The notes under the pieces are model-generated. The model searched no databases. It worked only from the letters and a program-made list of their open reading frames with translations, and was not told the origin of the DNA. Both the position numbers and the translations under genes were made by a program. From Piezodorus guildinii (lineage: Eukaryota > Arthropoda > Insecta > Hemiptera > Pentatomidae), in the NCBI GenBank assembly GCA_023052935.1, contig CM041297.1:93217521-93281520 (forward strand): a DNA stretch of 64,000 bases, written 5' to 3'. Each line of letters begins with the position of its first letter. The first letter of the stretch is position 1. Below, piece after piece: positions 33,914 to 45,926 of the stretch.

Positions 33914-35399
33914 AACTCTTAGTGATAAAAAAAAGAATCTGGTAAATAATTCGGTTGAAAAATATTCTTTTTAGATTTTGAAGAACGCGGAATATTTCGC
34001 TCAATTTTTTTTTTTTTTTTTTTTTTGTAATAAACATTATGATTTAACATAATAAACATAACTAATATTTTATAAAACGCTATTAGCTTAAAAATTATTT
34101 ATATTTTTTTTTTAAACAAATAATTGATAATTATGTACATCCCAACATAGAATTTTGTCATTGTTCAAAGTAATTCAACAGTTCTACATATTTTGAAATC
34201 CAGAGATCCTATATTCCTTCCCCTATTTCCGATTTCCAACCCCCAACTCCCATGGGGCTTAGAAAAAAAAAAAAATTTTGAAATCCGTGAACTAGTTGTT
34301 CTTAAGTACGTACGAGTAACGTTTCGCTAGATCTTAATTTAAATGCATTTCGATAAATACCTGGGCTCAATACATAATACTAAGCTTCTCAGGACCTTAA
34401 GAACGGAAGGTAATGTTAGAGTAGAACTGTAAAATTGTTAAGGGTTCATTGTAAAATTTCAAAGCATTTCTTTTGCTGGAATAAAATATATAGAAAAGAG
34501 ACGTCTTAGGTCATGGCCTACCCAGGGATGAGGGATACAAAAATGCTCAGTATATAACCAGAGAAAATAAAAAGGTTGAGAATTTTTAAGCTAAAAAAGT
34601 CATATAATTTTTGAACATGATAATAATGTGTTTTTTTGGTATTAGTAGAAATATCACTTATTACAGTAAAATTCAATAAAATTATTTGTTAGAGAAAACA
34701 GACTTTAAAAAACAGTGGTTTTAAATAGTATGTATCTTTTCCAATAGCTAAAAATAATAGTTAAATGCAAAGTTTGTTTAAATAACAAAGAAAATATTCA
34801 ACACGTCTTAAACAAAGTTTTAATTTTCATAAGTGATATAATACGATTAAAATTATGATCATAAAGTTTTTTATCGAGGAAAATTTACTTTTGACTTTCC
34901 ACCTTCGATCGTATGAGTTTGGCAGCAAAACCTCTTGGATTTAGAAGCGTTCAAACTTTAAATCCGACCCTAGAGGATTCTGAGGGGAGTTATCTAAGTT
35001 AGATCCCGAAAATGATTGTTCGATTAACTATAGTCGAAGCACTTGAAGGAGGATCTTGTAAGAGCAGTCTAGATCAGGGTGTTCACCTTCAAAGTGTGTA
35101 AAATCTCTCCCAAGAAATAACTTTAAATAGAATATATCATTATCTTCATTTTTTAAATATTTTTCTAATATTATTTTTTTTAAACTATTTTCAATAAGCA
35201 AATATATTATCTTCCGAATGATTAATTCTGCTAATCTCTAACCAACCACCTCAAAAGCCGTTGGAGTGGGTTTTACGGATATGTGGTGGATTTATGCATT
35301 TGAGCCGATGGGTCCATATGTCTGTCAGTCTGTCGTGAAATTTTTTATAATATTTTGTTAAATTCTAAAAATGTGAAGAAGTCCAAGTCCTTGTGGAGT
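33914..35399. other. No gene recognised
   Basis: The section at 34880-35110 is GC-richer but has no recognisable motif. Poly-T and poly-A runs occur near 34005-34026 and 34262-34275. Confidence 0.45.
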
Positions 35400-35960
35400 A
35401 AATCGTTTGTCATAAGGAATGTGACATCTACAATGTTTCGTAACTCTTTGGATTGGAAAGACTGAATTCTTTGGGTGTTGGAGGTTCTGGCTGAGTCTCT
35501 ATCTGGTATATCCATAAGGGTTTGTAAGTACTATGTAGATAGTGATTGTAGGTGTATAATGTTGAACGTATGTCAAGTAGCATGGATAATAGTCCAAATC
35601 GTTTGTTCAAATGTTTTCTCATTGGCTTAATGTAGGACCTTTATGTCAGTCTTTTGTTTAAATAAAGTCACAAATATCGTACATCTTTGGAAATCGGTAA
35701 TACACCAAAGTTAAGCTGGAAGGTAATGAACGCTGAATTGGTTTAATTCATTTTTACAATCCACCTTTTAGCCCAGCTGGATATATCTTGAAGTAGGTTT
35801 TGCAACATAAAACTGGATTTTAGTATGTTCCCAAAAGAGGCTATTAAGGTTATTATAATTTTCAGGTAAGTTTGGTGTATTGAATAGCAATGGTTTCAGT
35901 ACATTGCTTCGTAGGACTCCTGCTAAATAAAAAAAAAAAAAACAACTAAAAATCAATCTT
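35400..35960 (-). pseudogene. Jockey-clade RT C-terminal relic
   Basis: On the minus strand: RWIVKMN.TNSAFITF, LPISKDVRYL.LYLNKRLT, MRKHLNKRFGLLSMLLDIRS, KPLWIYQIET, and then QSFQSKELRNIVDV in another frame. This is the standard Jockey order K-X-N-..., YLG..LD..LTW, LW..GIQLWG, FQSK.LR. It belongs to a different, more diverged subfamily than 36970-37605. Confidence 0.65.
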
Positions 35961-36969
35961 TTTATCTTATTTATATCACGTACACATATTTGGAAGTAGA
36001 TTACTTGTTAAATTTTTAGGATTACTTGTTAAATTTCTATTTTTAGGTGAACGCGAACTACATGTTTTTTCCACAAACATATTGGCCTCTATCTTAATTT
36101 ATTTAAAGTTAATCAGGATGTGATTACATAACGATCTTATTATTTCATCCAAATAAATTGAAACAAAAACCTACTAAAATTATTTAATGGGCAATTTTAA
36201 AGCTTCAAATCTGACTGGAGTTAAATAGTACAGAGTGGAAAGAGTCGAATTTCAGTTTGCGCTCGGCAGCAACTGGCTTTATGAATAACGAAACAACAGA
36301 CCGTATGACTTTTTGTTGGCAACCAGTTTTCTCTTGGCAATGTAATAACGTAGAGTGATACACAACGTAGGTTCTCTTTCTATTCCCCCTCCGTTAATAA
36401 TTAAATATCCACTTCTTTGCGCGATGCTGGGAATATCTCAAAAGAAAGCATATAAATTATCAGTAATTCAATTCTATATGAGGTATATATTTCATCACTA
36501 CAGAAAACTAAGAATTCAACACATTTTCACTATAAAGGAGCAATTAAAAATATAGTTATGCAGTGATTGGGTCATTGTTTTATAATCACTATCAAATCTG
36601 TGCTCAGATAGAAAAACGGTATAGGTTACTTTTTTCTATAAATGTTTTTCACATGTCTCGAAGGTGGCAAAATGTCCTCAGAGTTTCTCTTTCAGTTTAT
36701 GAGTAAACAACTCTACCTTGTACAAATAAACGACCCACTTTCTAAACATAAATAAATGGACTCTCCAGAATGTGAAGACTCACATTTCTAGAAAAACTGA
36801 CATATACCATTTTGCCATCTAAGAACAGAAATATTTTCCTAATATTCTATATAACTTATCAAATACAGTACAAGGATTAAATGTTGACTTAAACCAGGTC
36901 TGCTACACCGGCAATCAGTGAATGTTTCTTAGTAACAGATATATTATAATTTATTTTTATTTTTATTTA
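35961..36969. other. AT-rich DNA, nothing recognised
   Basis: No supported feature; short AT-biased open frames only. Confidence 0.45.
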
Positions 36970-37605
36970 TTTAACATCCCACTAATTCCTGTTGAACAGA
37001 TCCGCTACCTAGGACTCCACCTTGACAAACGTCTAACTTGGAATTCTCACACCAGACTGAAAAGACAAGAAACTGCTCGCAGATACCGATTGTTACAACA
37101 CTTACTTGACAAACGTTCAAAGCTTCTAATCTACTACGAAAAAATAATTTACATAGCCATTATTAGACCTATTTGGACATGTGGTATTGAGCTATGGGGA
37201 TCCACCAAGCCATCAAATTCCTCCCGCATCCAATCCTTGCAATCCAAAATCCTCCGAAAGATCCTAAATGCTCCGTATTTTGTCACTAATAAAACTATCC
37301 ATAAAGACCTGAATATTCCGTTAGTTGCAGACTTAGCCAGAACTAGACATACCTCATTTAATTCCAAACTACCAGCCCACTCAAACCCGCTTGTCCGTAT
37401 CATCTCATCTCCATCTATTCCTGATAATCCCCGGAGGCGCCTGAAAAGACGGTGGCCTCGATACCTGCTAATGGCATAAGCATTGAAGTGCTACCGCTGG
37501 GTAGCTACTTCAAAAGACTTTTCAAGCCAATTGTTACTATTTTTTCACATTTACTTGTATTTTCCTATACAGTTGTAAATATCAATTAATAAATTTAAAA
37601 AAATA
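36970..37605 (+). pseudogene. Jockey-type ORF2 C-terminus with 3' UTR
   Basis: An open frame running to the stop at 37477-37479 encodes IPLIPVEQIRYLGLHLDKRL, RLKRQETARRYRLLQHLLDK, IIRPIWTCGIELWGSTK, RIQSLQSKILRKILNAPYFV, IHKDLNIPLVADLARTRH and ends in RRRLKRRWPRYLLMA. This is the thumb/C-terminal part of a Jockey-clade RT (QSKILRKIL..APWYV block). The catalytic domain is absent, so the copy is 5'-truncated. The 3' UTR ends in TTGTAAATATCAATTAATAAA and an A-rich tail. It is the best-preserved of about eight fragments of this family in the window. Confidence 0.8.
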
Positions 37606-37611
37606 ATTTTT

Positions 37612-38236
37612 TTTTTTTAATTTATTGATTGATATTTACAACTGTATTTATTAATACATCTAGTAAATTAGCTGTTAGATATAACACATAAAGAGAAACT
37701 GCCCATTGGCAGCACTCCAATTGGTAATCTAAACTAGAAGGTCTCGAGGCCATCTTCTTTTCAGACGCCTCGGAGGATTATCAGGAATAGAAGAGGAGAA
37801 GATTGAAACTAGTGCGTTAGAGTGGGAGTGGAGTTTGTCATGGAAGGATTGATACCCGGTTCGTGCCAACTCAGCTACATAAGGAATATTAAGGTCTTTA
37901 TGGATGGGCTTATTCGTGACAAAGTAAGCAGCGTTGAGGATTTTGGATTGTAAGGATTGAAGACGGGAAGAATTTCATGGTTTAGTGGAGCCCCAAAGCT
38001 TAACTCCGAAAGTCCAGATAGGTCTTATGATGGTCATGTAGAAGAGGCTTTGTGGTTGAGTAGAAGGCTAGAACGTCTGTCTAGTAAGTGTTGAAGTAAC
38101 CAAAAGCGGCGTGAGGATTCCATGTTAGATGTTTGTCAAGTAGAAGTTCTTGGTAACGGATCTGTTTAACTGGGGAAAGCGGAATATTATTAAAGGATAC
38201 TTTAGGACAGGATGTCATAGGTTTACGACGAAGGGA
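37612..38236 (-). pseudogene. Jockey-type copy, tail-to-tail with the preceding one
   Basis: On the minus strand the same C-terminal blocks and 3' UTR are readable but broken: GAATATTCCGCTTTCCCCAG, then codons for IRYQELLLDKHLTWNPHA, and 3' GAAAAGAAGATGGCC, GTTGTAAATATCAATCAATA. Its tail abuts the tail of the plus-strand copy, giving an inverted pair separated only by A/T runs. Its 5' end stops at the (AAT)n tail of an RTE copy. Confidence 0.7.
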
Positions 38237-38822
38237 TAATAATAATAATAATAATAATAGGCTTACCGAACCCGAAGGTTCGATGCCGATACCACCAAAC
38301 TTCGCTTGCATAGACTCGTCCAATGTTCACCGGTCAAGCCCAAGCCCCCGAGATCAGCCTTAATGCAATCCTCCCATCGACGCCTCGGCCTACCTTTCGG
38401 ACGCCTACCAGTCGGTTCAGCGAATACCAACTTTCTCGTAATCCGTTCCTCACTAAGCCCAACAACTTTACGCGCCCATTTGAGTCTCCGCGATGCTATC
38501 AACTCAATTATATTCACAGGGTACAAACTCCGCAATTCCGCGTTATGCAACCTTCTAAACTCCCCAGTGGACTCATCTCTCTTTGGACCAAATATTTTAC
38601 GCAATACCTTATTTTCGAAAACCTTAAGCCGCTGTTCATCCTTTAAAGTAAGCGGCCACGTTTCACATCCGTAAAGAACCGTTGGAAGAATAATAGTTTT
38701 ATAAATTCTAATCTTTAAGTTTTTAGATAGAAGCCGCGAACTAAGTAACTTAGCAACTGAATAATAACACGCATTTCCCACCTTTAACCGGGACTTTATT
38801 TCTTCCTGGATTTCAATTTTTC
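38237..38822 (-). pseudogene. RTE-like ORF2 C-terminus, copy 1
   Basis: The minus-strand frame is open from 38781 to 38263: VGNACYYSVAKLLSSRLLSK, IRIYKTIILPTVLYGCETWP, FENKVLRKIFGPKRDE, FRRLHNAELRSLYPVNIIEL and GRRPKGRPRRRWEDC. It ends with VSASNLRVR and is followed by an (AAT)n tail, as in RTE-type elements. It is 5'-truncated downstream of the RT active site. It is closely similar to 48430-49170 and lacks the stop codon present there. Confidence 0.8.
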
Positions 38823-40053
38823 TAGTTATAATTGAAGGGATATTATAATTAAATTATTTTTATTCGATGAACTTTAAGGAATTTTCTTTAATATAATCAT
38901 AACATTATATTTATCAGATATATAACAAGTTTGAATTTTTGACCATAAAATCATAACTTCTACACCATTATCTAACTATTGTACAATGTATTCAAAATGG
39001 TAATTGAATCCGTCAATATCCCATGAATATTCAATACCCTAGGTCGCAGAGTAATTTCGTTTGCTTCAATACTAGCTGCAATTGATTATGTTAATTACGG
39101 TTGTTATACCATTCATGGAAAAAATATTAAAATTATATTAAAATGAGTTTTTGAACACGATAATTTTTTTTTTCAAAAGATGTGAAATTCATTTTTATGG
39201 TTCATTACTACAATAAATAAAACTAATTGAGGCAATGTTTTAAAATACATATTAATAAACAATATATTATCAACATTTTTATTAATAATCTGATAAAATA
39301 TGTAATATAACTGAAAATATATTTTTTTTACATATCAACATACATGTGTTTTTTTTTTCTTTTGGTGTTAAAGTCCTTCCATACTCCAATTATGGCAAAC
39401 CAGATGGGTTATAGACATGTATTTTCCTAGGACGAGTTTAGGCCCACAAAGAAAAAAAAACCTGTAGGTAAACTCATGAACAGTATTTGGTTCATTACAT
39501 AGTAAATATTCGTATTCTATCCAAACAAACGCCTTGCTTAGAAGGTGGTCAGGCTGAGATCACGGCATGTTTTTCCACCTAATTTCAGTGTACTTTATAG
39601 GGGTGTGGTGAGTCTCAACGAGGGTCTCCTGACTCCAGTGTCGAACCTCGTTTCCGTTAATTATAATTTATCCACTTATCCGACCTATAGTTTAGTACAA
39701 AATTATAGTATAGTCCCTATATATATTTTTTTTATAAGTTCTGTGGTTATGATTCTATTGGTAAAATGTAGTGCGAATAGGAATTCATTGATGTTCGATT
39801 GACTTTATGCAATATGTTTCAATGTTCTAATATGATCTTTAAAATACATATAGAATCTTAATTTATGTTTTTTAACTTAAAAAATTGTACGTATAGTGCT
39901 ATAGCGCCCGCGGGCTTTAATATGTCGCGGTTGAGAGAGAAGCGCTGAGACCCCTCAAGTATGACCTTTCCCTCCACACATGAAGAGACAAACATTGTCT
40001 GAGGTTTTAAATATTGTACATACGTATGCGTTATTTTCTGTTCGTAAGCTTGG
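38823..40053. other. AT-rich DNA; GC patch next to the fold-back element
   Basis: At about 39360-39660 there is an unassigned GC-richer patch. At 39900-40040 a short stretch (GCGCCCGCGGGC and following) directly precedes the fold-back element. No gene is supported. Confidence 0.4.
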
Positions 40054-40077
40054 TATATATATATATATATATAGCAT

Positions 40078-40250
40078 TTCCAAGTCAATTGTAACCTTTT
40101 CCAAGTCAAATGTAACTTTTTCCATTTCAAATGTAACCTTTTCCAAGTCAAATGTAACCCTTTCCATTTCAAATGTCACCTTTTCCAAGTCAAATGTCAC
40201 CTTTTCCATTTCAAATGTTACCTTTTCCAAGTAAAATGTCACCTTTTTCT
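40078..40250. repeat. 21-bp tandem array, left arm (8 units)
   Basis: Alternating units CTTTTCCAAGTCAAATGT(A/C)AC and CTTTTCCATTTCAAATGT(A/C)AC give a 42-bp higher-order period. The reverse strand reads as a KVTFDLE / KVTFEME heptad, since 21 is a multiple of three. Confidence 0.92.
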
Positions 40251-40500
40251 TCACTTCTAGCCTTAAATATTCCGTTTTATTTATTTATTTATTGAAAAAT
40301 AATTAGTTTAATTAACATTATGACTTTTTAAATAATTTTGGCATATAATCATTGATAATTTTTTTGGGTCTCTTAGATATTTGATACCAAATTCTGTTTT
40401 TTACTAGCTAATATTTAAAAAAAATAATTATCGTCTATTTAGTTTTAAGATAGTTGTTGATTTTGATTTTTTAGAGAGGAGGAGTAGTTTTTTGGAATAA

Positions 40501-41390
40501 TTAATGTGTTTTCGGGTATTATAATTACATTTTTCGAGCTGTATTTTTTATCGCTCGCGTGCATGTTAACTCGCATTAACTTTTAAAGTTTTTTTATTGA
40601 CATAGGGATTAATTAATGTGCTTTCGGATGGTTATGAATACGTTTTTTGAGCTGTATCTTTTATCGGTCATGCGTATTTCAACTCACATTTACTTTTAAT
40701 GTTTTTTATTGATAAGGGATTAATTAATGTGTTTTCGGGTATTATAATTACGTTTTTCGAGCTGTATTTTTTATCGCTCGGGTGCATGTTAACTCGCATT
40801 AAATTGTAATGTTTTTTATTGATATAGGGATTAATTATTTTGCTTTCGGGTGGTTAAGATTACGTTTTTCGAGCTGTATGTTTTATCGCTCGCGCTTATT
40901 TTAATTAAAATTTACTTTTTATGTGTTTTATTGATATAGGGATTAATTATTTTGCTTTCGGAGGGCTATAATTACGTTTTTCGAGCTGTATTTTTTATCA
41001 CTCTCGCTTATTTTAACTAAAATTTACTTCTTCTGTTTCTTATTGATATAGGTGTTGATAATTGTGTTTTCGGGCCCTATAATTATGTTTTTTTAGTTTT
41101 ATTTATTTATCGCTCTCGCGCATTTTAACTCGAATTTACTTTTAATGTTTTTTATTTATATAGAGATAATTAATGTGCTTTTGGGTGGTTATGATTACGT
41201 TTTTGAGATATGTATCTTTTATCGCTTATGCGTATTTCAATTCGGATTTACTTTTGATATTTTTTATTGTTATAGACGTTTGTAATTATCTTTTCGGGAC
41301 GTTTTTTAAGCTGTTTTTATTGTCGCTTGCTCTCATTTCAACTTGAACTTGCAGTGGTCTTTCTTTGTTTTTTTTTAGGGAATTCTCATA
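40501..41390. repeat. About 111-bp tandem array, left arm (about 8 units)
   Basis: Units share TTAAT(G/T)TG(T/C)TTTCGG, TTACGTTTTTCGAGCTGTAT, TTTTATCGCTCGCG and TTTTTTATTGATATAGGGAT. Outer units alternate between two subtypes (GGGTATTATAATTACG and GGGTGGTTATGATTACG). Units become more diverged toward the centre of the element. Confidence 0.88.
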
Positions 41391-42061
41391 ACGTGTTTTG
41401 AACTTTATTCTTTTATGCGCTTGGGAATTTCTACGAACCGTAGGTATTATGTTATAATATGATGTAAAAATTATTTATTGCGTTTTTGCAGGACCTGATT
41501 ACATTTTTGATTTGGACGTTACATCGCGATTGCGCATTCTTCTATATCACTTTTCATTTAAGTTAATATGTGCACTAGCTATAAATAAATGTCATAAACT
41601 CTATTAGTATTCCCGAAAACACTATAAGCGATCCCTCTATCAAATATTTATGAAATAGGAACAATAACTTAAAATGAGTAAAAGCGATAGCAAATTTGGT
41701 TCAAATAATGTTATCAGAACACCCGAAAATGGAATAAACGATTCCTCAATTAAATTATCAAATAATTGTAAGACCAAGTTAGGAAGCGGATCCTTTACAA
41801 AAGATTTAGTTGAAAAAATTTACTCAGGACGCTAGAAAAATACCTATAACTAATCCTTTTATAAAATTATAATAATAAAAAAAAAAAAAGAAAAAGCTAA
41901 ACGATGTATATTCCAGCAACGTTCTAATGAGAACCAAAAACAAAATAATCAATACCAATATCAAAAAAAAAAAAAAAATCAAAAATAAAGGCGAGTTGAA
42001 ATCCGCACGAGTGATAATAAAAAAGCTTTTAAACATTTTCATAACCCCGCGAAAACACAAG

Positions 42062-42760
42062 GATAGATCTCTATAAAAATAAAAAGATTAAAAGTAAATA
42101 CAAGTTGAAATACGCATGAGCGATAAAATATACAGCTCGATAAACGTAATCATAACCACCCGAATGCACAATAATTCATCCCTATATCAATAAAAAACAG
42201 TAAAAGTAAATGCGAGTTGAAATACGCATGAGCGATAAAAATACAGCTCGGAAAACGTAATAATAACCACCCGAAAGCAAAATAATTAATCCCTATATCA
42301 ATAAAAACCAGTAAAAGTAAATGCGAGTTGAAATACGCATGAGCGATAAAAATACAGCTCGGAAAACGTAATCATAACCACCCGAAAGCAAAATAATTAA
42401 TCCCTATATCAATAAAAAACATTACAATTTAATGCGAGTTAACATGCACGCGAGCGATAAAAAATACAGCTCGAAAAACGTAATTATAATACCCGAAAAC
42501 ACATTAATTAATCCCTTATCAATAAAAAACACTAAAAGTAAATGTGAGTTGAAATACGCATGACCGATAAAAGATACAGCTCAAAAAACGTAATCATAAC
42601 CACCCGAAAGCACATTAATTAATCCCTATATCAATAAAAAAAACTTTAAAAGTTAATGCGAGTTACCATGCACGCGAGCGATAAAAAATACAGCTCGAAA
42701 AATTTAATTATAATACCCGAAAACATATTAATTATTCCAAAAAACTACTCCTCCTCTCTA
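42062..42760. repeat. About 111-bp tandem array, right arm (about 6 units)
   Basis: Inverted counterpart of the left-arm array. The three outermost units pair subtype for subtype with those of the left arm. Inner units (42107-42420) are nearly identical to each other, suggesting recent local amplification in this arm only. Confidence 0.88.
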
Positions 42761-42984
42761 AAAAATCAAAATCAACAACTATCTTAAAACTAAATAGACG
42801 ATAATTATTTTTTTTAAATATTAGCTAGTAAAAAACAGAACTTGATATCAAATATCTAAGAGACCCAAAAAAAATATCAATTATTATATGCTAAAATTAT
42901 GAAAAAATTCATAATGTTAATTAAACTAATTATTTTTCAATAAATAAATAAATAAAACGGAATATTTAAGGCTAGAAGTGAAGA

Positions 42985-43152
42985 AAAAGGTGACATTTGA
43001 CTTGGAAAAGGTAACATTTGAAATGGAAAAGGTGACATTTGACTTGGAAAAGGTGACATTTGAAATGGAAAGGGTTACATTTGACTTGGAAAAGGTTACA
43101 TTTGAAATGGAAAAAGTTACATTTGACTTGGAAAAGGTTACAATTGACTTGG
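42985..43152. repeat. 21-bp tandem array, right arm (8 units)
   Basis: Eight units of AAAAGGT(G/A)ACATTTGACTTGG or the GAAATGG variant, in the inverted order of the left-arm array. They create an open frame (42978-43265) that is a by-product of the 21-bp period. Confidence 0.92.
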
Positions 43153-43160
43153 AAATGCTA

Positions 43161-43212
<52 letters not shown>

Positions 43213-43269
43213 GTACTTATTATTTAAATAATTTAAAAACCATCAAAAAGGTAACCAAAGTATAGCTCA

Positions 43270-43570
43270 GATCGAAGCAACAGGAGAGAACAAGTTGTTA
43301 TAACTAGAATGAGAATTGGGCATACACGTCTAACACACGAATTCTTAACAAAAAGAACTGCATCACCGAAATCTGAATTATGTGATGTGCAATTGACGAC
43401 TATCCATATTCTAGAGAAATGTCCATTACATCAAAAACACTTACATGAAGCAAGAACAGAAAGAAGACATCACGAGTTAATAGGAGATAACAGCACTAAA
43501 ATAGGGGAAACAATCGATATACTCAAAAAGATAGATATTTTTAAAAAGCTGTAGCAGAAAATGAAAATAT
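43270..43570 (+). pseudogene. I/LOA-group ORF2 C-terminal relic
   Basis: The open frame to the stop at 43552 reads VVITRMRIGHTRLTHEFLTK, ELCDVQLTTIHILEKCP, and ends IDIFKKL. This matches LRIGHSRLTHGYL...C..C...LSILHILTEC at the end of the I-group ORF2 at 61780-61890. The first zinc-knuckle Cys pair is incomplete (one Cys in SELCDV). The fragment begins shortly after the right edge of the fold-back element, separated by a T-run. Confidence 0.7.
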
Positions 43571-44006
43571 GTTAAAGGATACCGAAGACCTCAGCAGTTG
43601 AGAGTCAATAAGAACTCTACCTAAACTAACCTATCATTTTGATTTTTTTATAATAAATCCCTTTTCATGTAATTTTACTTTACTTACGTTTCTGGTAAAT
43701 ATTTATGAATATAGTCTCAAAGCACTATTACTAATGTCCTCATTAAGACCAATAATTCTTAATAAAAACTCTTTTAGAAAATCTTATAAATTAATTTTAA
43801 AATATAAGAGTATCAGCAAAGAAGAAGTTCATCTAAATAAGTTTAGAAAAATTTAAATTAAATATTTATAATTTTAGGTTTGTTTGAAAAAGTGAAACAG
43901 TATCAGCACAGGTGAAGCAGGTGCGCTCAAAGCGAGGCAACTGGTGCGTGAGCTGTAGGATTACACAACGCAGGATCAATTGGGATGTAAAACATTTAAT
44001 TTTAAT

Positions 44007-44303
44007 ATTTTTTTTTTCTGTGGCGCGACAGGCCGTGCAGGCCCTGTGCCTCGCGGTGTGATTTCCTGAGAGATTACACTCGCGTTTTACGATGAGATTC
44101 GTAGTGTAGAGTCATCACTCCCTACGCCTAATTTTGTGAGTGGCCACCATTTGGCTGATGGGTCTCACATAATCGGGGAGAGGCTGTGAGTGAATCCCAT
44201 TTAATTACATCATTATAAAAGCCCCGCCGGGACTGGGATTCGAACTCGCAACCTGTAGCATGAGAAACTAGCGCGCTAGCCACTCAGCCACGGGCTCCCC
44301 CCT
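44007..44303 (-). mobile_element. SINE-B (tRNA-derived) with target duplication
   Basis: Flanked by ATTTAATTTTAAT at 43994-44006 and 44304-44316 (13 bp). The minus-strand head is GGGAGCCCGTGGCTGAGTGG (box A GTGGCTGAGTGG), with GCGAGTTCGAATCCCAG (box B). The body includes TGAGACCCATCAGCC and the tail GGCCTGCACGGCCTGTCGCG, ending in an A-run. This is the best-preserved SINE-B copy; it spans 297 bp. Confidence 0.9.
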
Positions 44304-45926
44304 ATTTAATTTTAATAAATCACTTTATTTATAATGACCCAGTGATGAGATCAAATCCAACTTAAAATTCTTTAACAAGTTGAACAGAGTTTCGATGAGA
44401 AAATGTATTATACCTCACCAAACCAAAATCGTATGGAGCATTAGATAGCACTGCATTGAGGATATATATATTTCCAAAGTAGTGTTTTCATTACGTTTAG
44501 CAATCAGAAGACTGACAGGACAGAAATAGAAGTCGTGAAGCCTTATTAAAGGAGCCTTCGAGAAAGGGAAAAAAACTCTTGAAGAGACGGGCGTCTAATT
44601 GAGCCGTAATCAAGTCTCAGCCGGTGGAGGGGAAACGAAAACACAAAAATGTGACCCCGTGAATTGCTGGGGCAGGCTAGAATTGAATCTGTCTCCTCTT
44701 CTTCTTAGGAGAACAATGTCGGATAAACTGCCTCATAGAGGTCATTGTATTCTAGCTTTTTAGAGTTAGAAGCAAACAAGTAACGAGAAATCGCTTCTTA
44801 TTATTAAACAATTCAAAATGTAATACCAATTTGTACTAAGAACAATAGTCAATAAAATAGAACTAAACCACTGCCCCTCACAATAGACCTTGGTGTTCCT
44901 CAAGGTACCATCTTACTTGGCATTTGGTTAACAACTGGATTGTTACCAGAGTCCTTGTGTATAACAACTCTATCGATTAATGATTACATCATTCGTATTC
45001 ATCTCCGCGGTGCAATAAGCGTCTTGGCATCTGTGAACTACAAGCAAAAGGAAAATAAATGTGGATTATGGTATTCCAAGACATTGTTTAATCTCTTGTT
45101 GTCAATCCATTAGAAATTGTCCAGACCATGCCGCTCAACATCGTTGACTTTCGTAATATTTATACCAGTTTTTAAAACTAACACATTATAAGGTTGTGCT
45201 TTACACATTTTTTGTCTTCACAACAAATTACTTTATTATTAATTTTAAAGGTTTAAAAAACCAGGAACACTACATTTTCATCATGTTTGTAAATTCATAT
45301 AAAAAATAAAAGACTATGTTCTGAAGATCGAAATTTTTACAGCGAGTAGATTAATGACTAACCTATATAAAAAATAAAAAAAATCAAAGTTGAAACTCTT
45401 TTCCTTCATAAACTCTTAACTCTTAACTAAAAGTCTCGTATTTTATTAAAATTGAACCACTTTCTTCAATATTTAATATCTTGTGGTACTGCAACTAAAT
45501 GTAAAATAAATAAATAATATTTAGGTAATATTGTGTTCAGACATAAAATTTAAAGCACAATAATATCGTTAGTATTTGTTTTTATTTGATATCTTCAAAA
45601 TTACTAGAGTTAGATAGGTTTTTTCCATTACATCTTTTCAGCTGCGAAGCTGACTAGAGATGACAGCATAATTAAATGTATTAGCCAGGAATTTAGTTTT
45701 ATTCACGGTTTCAAATTAAGGAAAGGATATAGAAGTATTTTCAAAAATTCATGAAAATCAAAAGTGATATGGGGCAAAATTAATTAAAATTGGCGATTTC
45801 AAGTGGATTGGCCCAGGAGTAAAAGTTGGAAATAGTGTACTACAGTAACATAGACGCGTCTCGTTTCAGTACAAAAGCTACACTGCCAACGAAACTCTAA
45901 TATATACAAGCAGCACCTAATTACCG
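44304..45926. other. No intact gene; short RT fragment near 44860-44935
   Basis: CTTGGTGTTCCTCAAGGTAC at 44891-44910 encodes LGVPQGT, the RT motif 4 signature of non-LTR elements, followed by ILLGIWL. It is too short to assign. The GC-richer patch at 44560-44760 was not identified, and the rest is AT-rich. Confidence 0.4.

Larger units (their letters stand above)
40054..43177. mobile_element. Fold-back element of about 3.1 kb with tandem-repeat arms
   Basis: The arms are long inverted repeats: 40054-40835 is matched by 42400-43177, with a weaker match further inward. Each arm has, from the outside in: a TA run, ATAGCATTTCC / GGAAATGCTAT, a 21-bp tandem array, about 240 bp of unique sequence, and a tandem array of about 111-bp units. 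The middle (about 41400-42060) is less symmetrical and AT-rich. No transposase was found. This architecture resembles fold-back transposons such as Drosophila FB and Galileo (family knowledge); relationship to them is not shown. Confidence 0.85.

Noticed and set aside
38306..38674. Plus-strand frames of 122 and 107 codons (and similar minus-strand frames at 48687-49082)
   Set aside because: They are antisense shadows of the RTE-like ORF2 C-terminus.
39858..40254. Open frames encoding KW/KVTF repeats in the left arm of the fold-back element
   Set aside because: They arise from the 21-bp tandem repeat in several frames at once and run into the TA microsatellite; no start context or family similarity.
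40054..43177. CRISPR array or satellite centromere interpretation of the repeats
   Set aside because: Units are contiguous without unique spacers and occur as an inverted pair with defined ends, which fits a fold-back element better.
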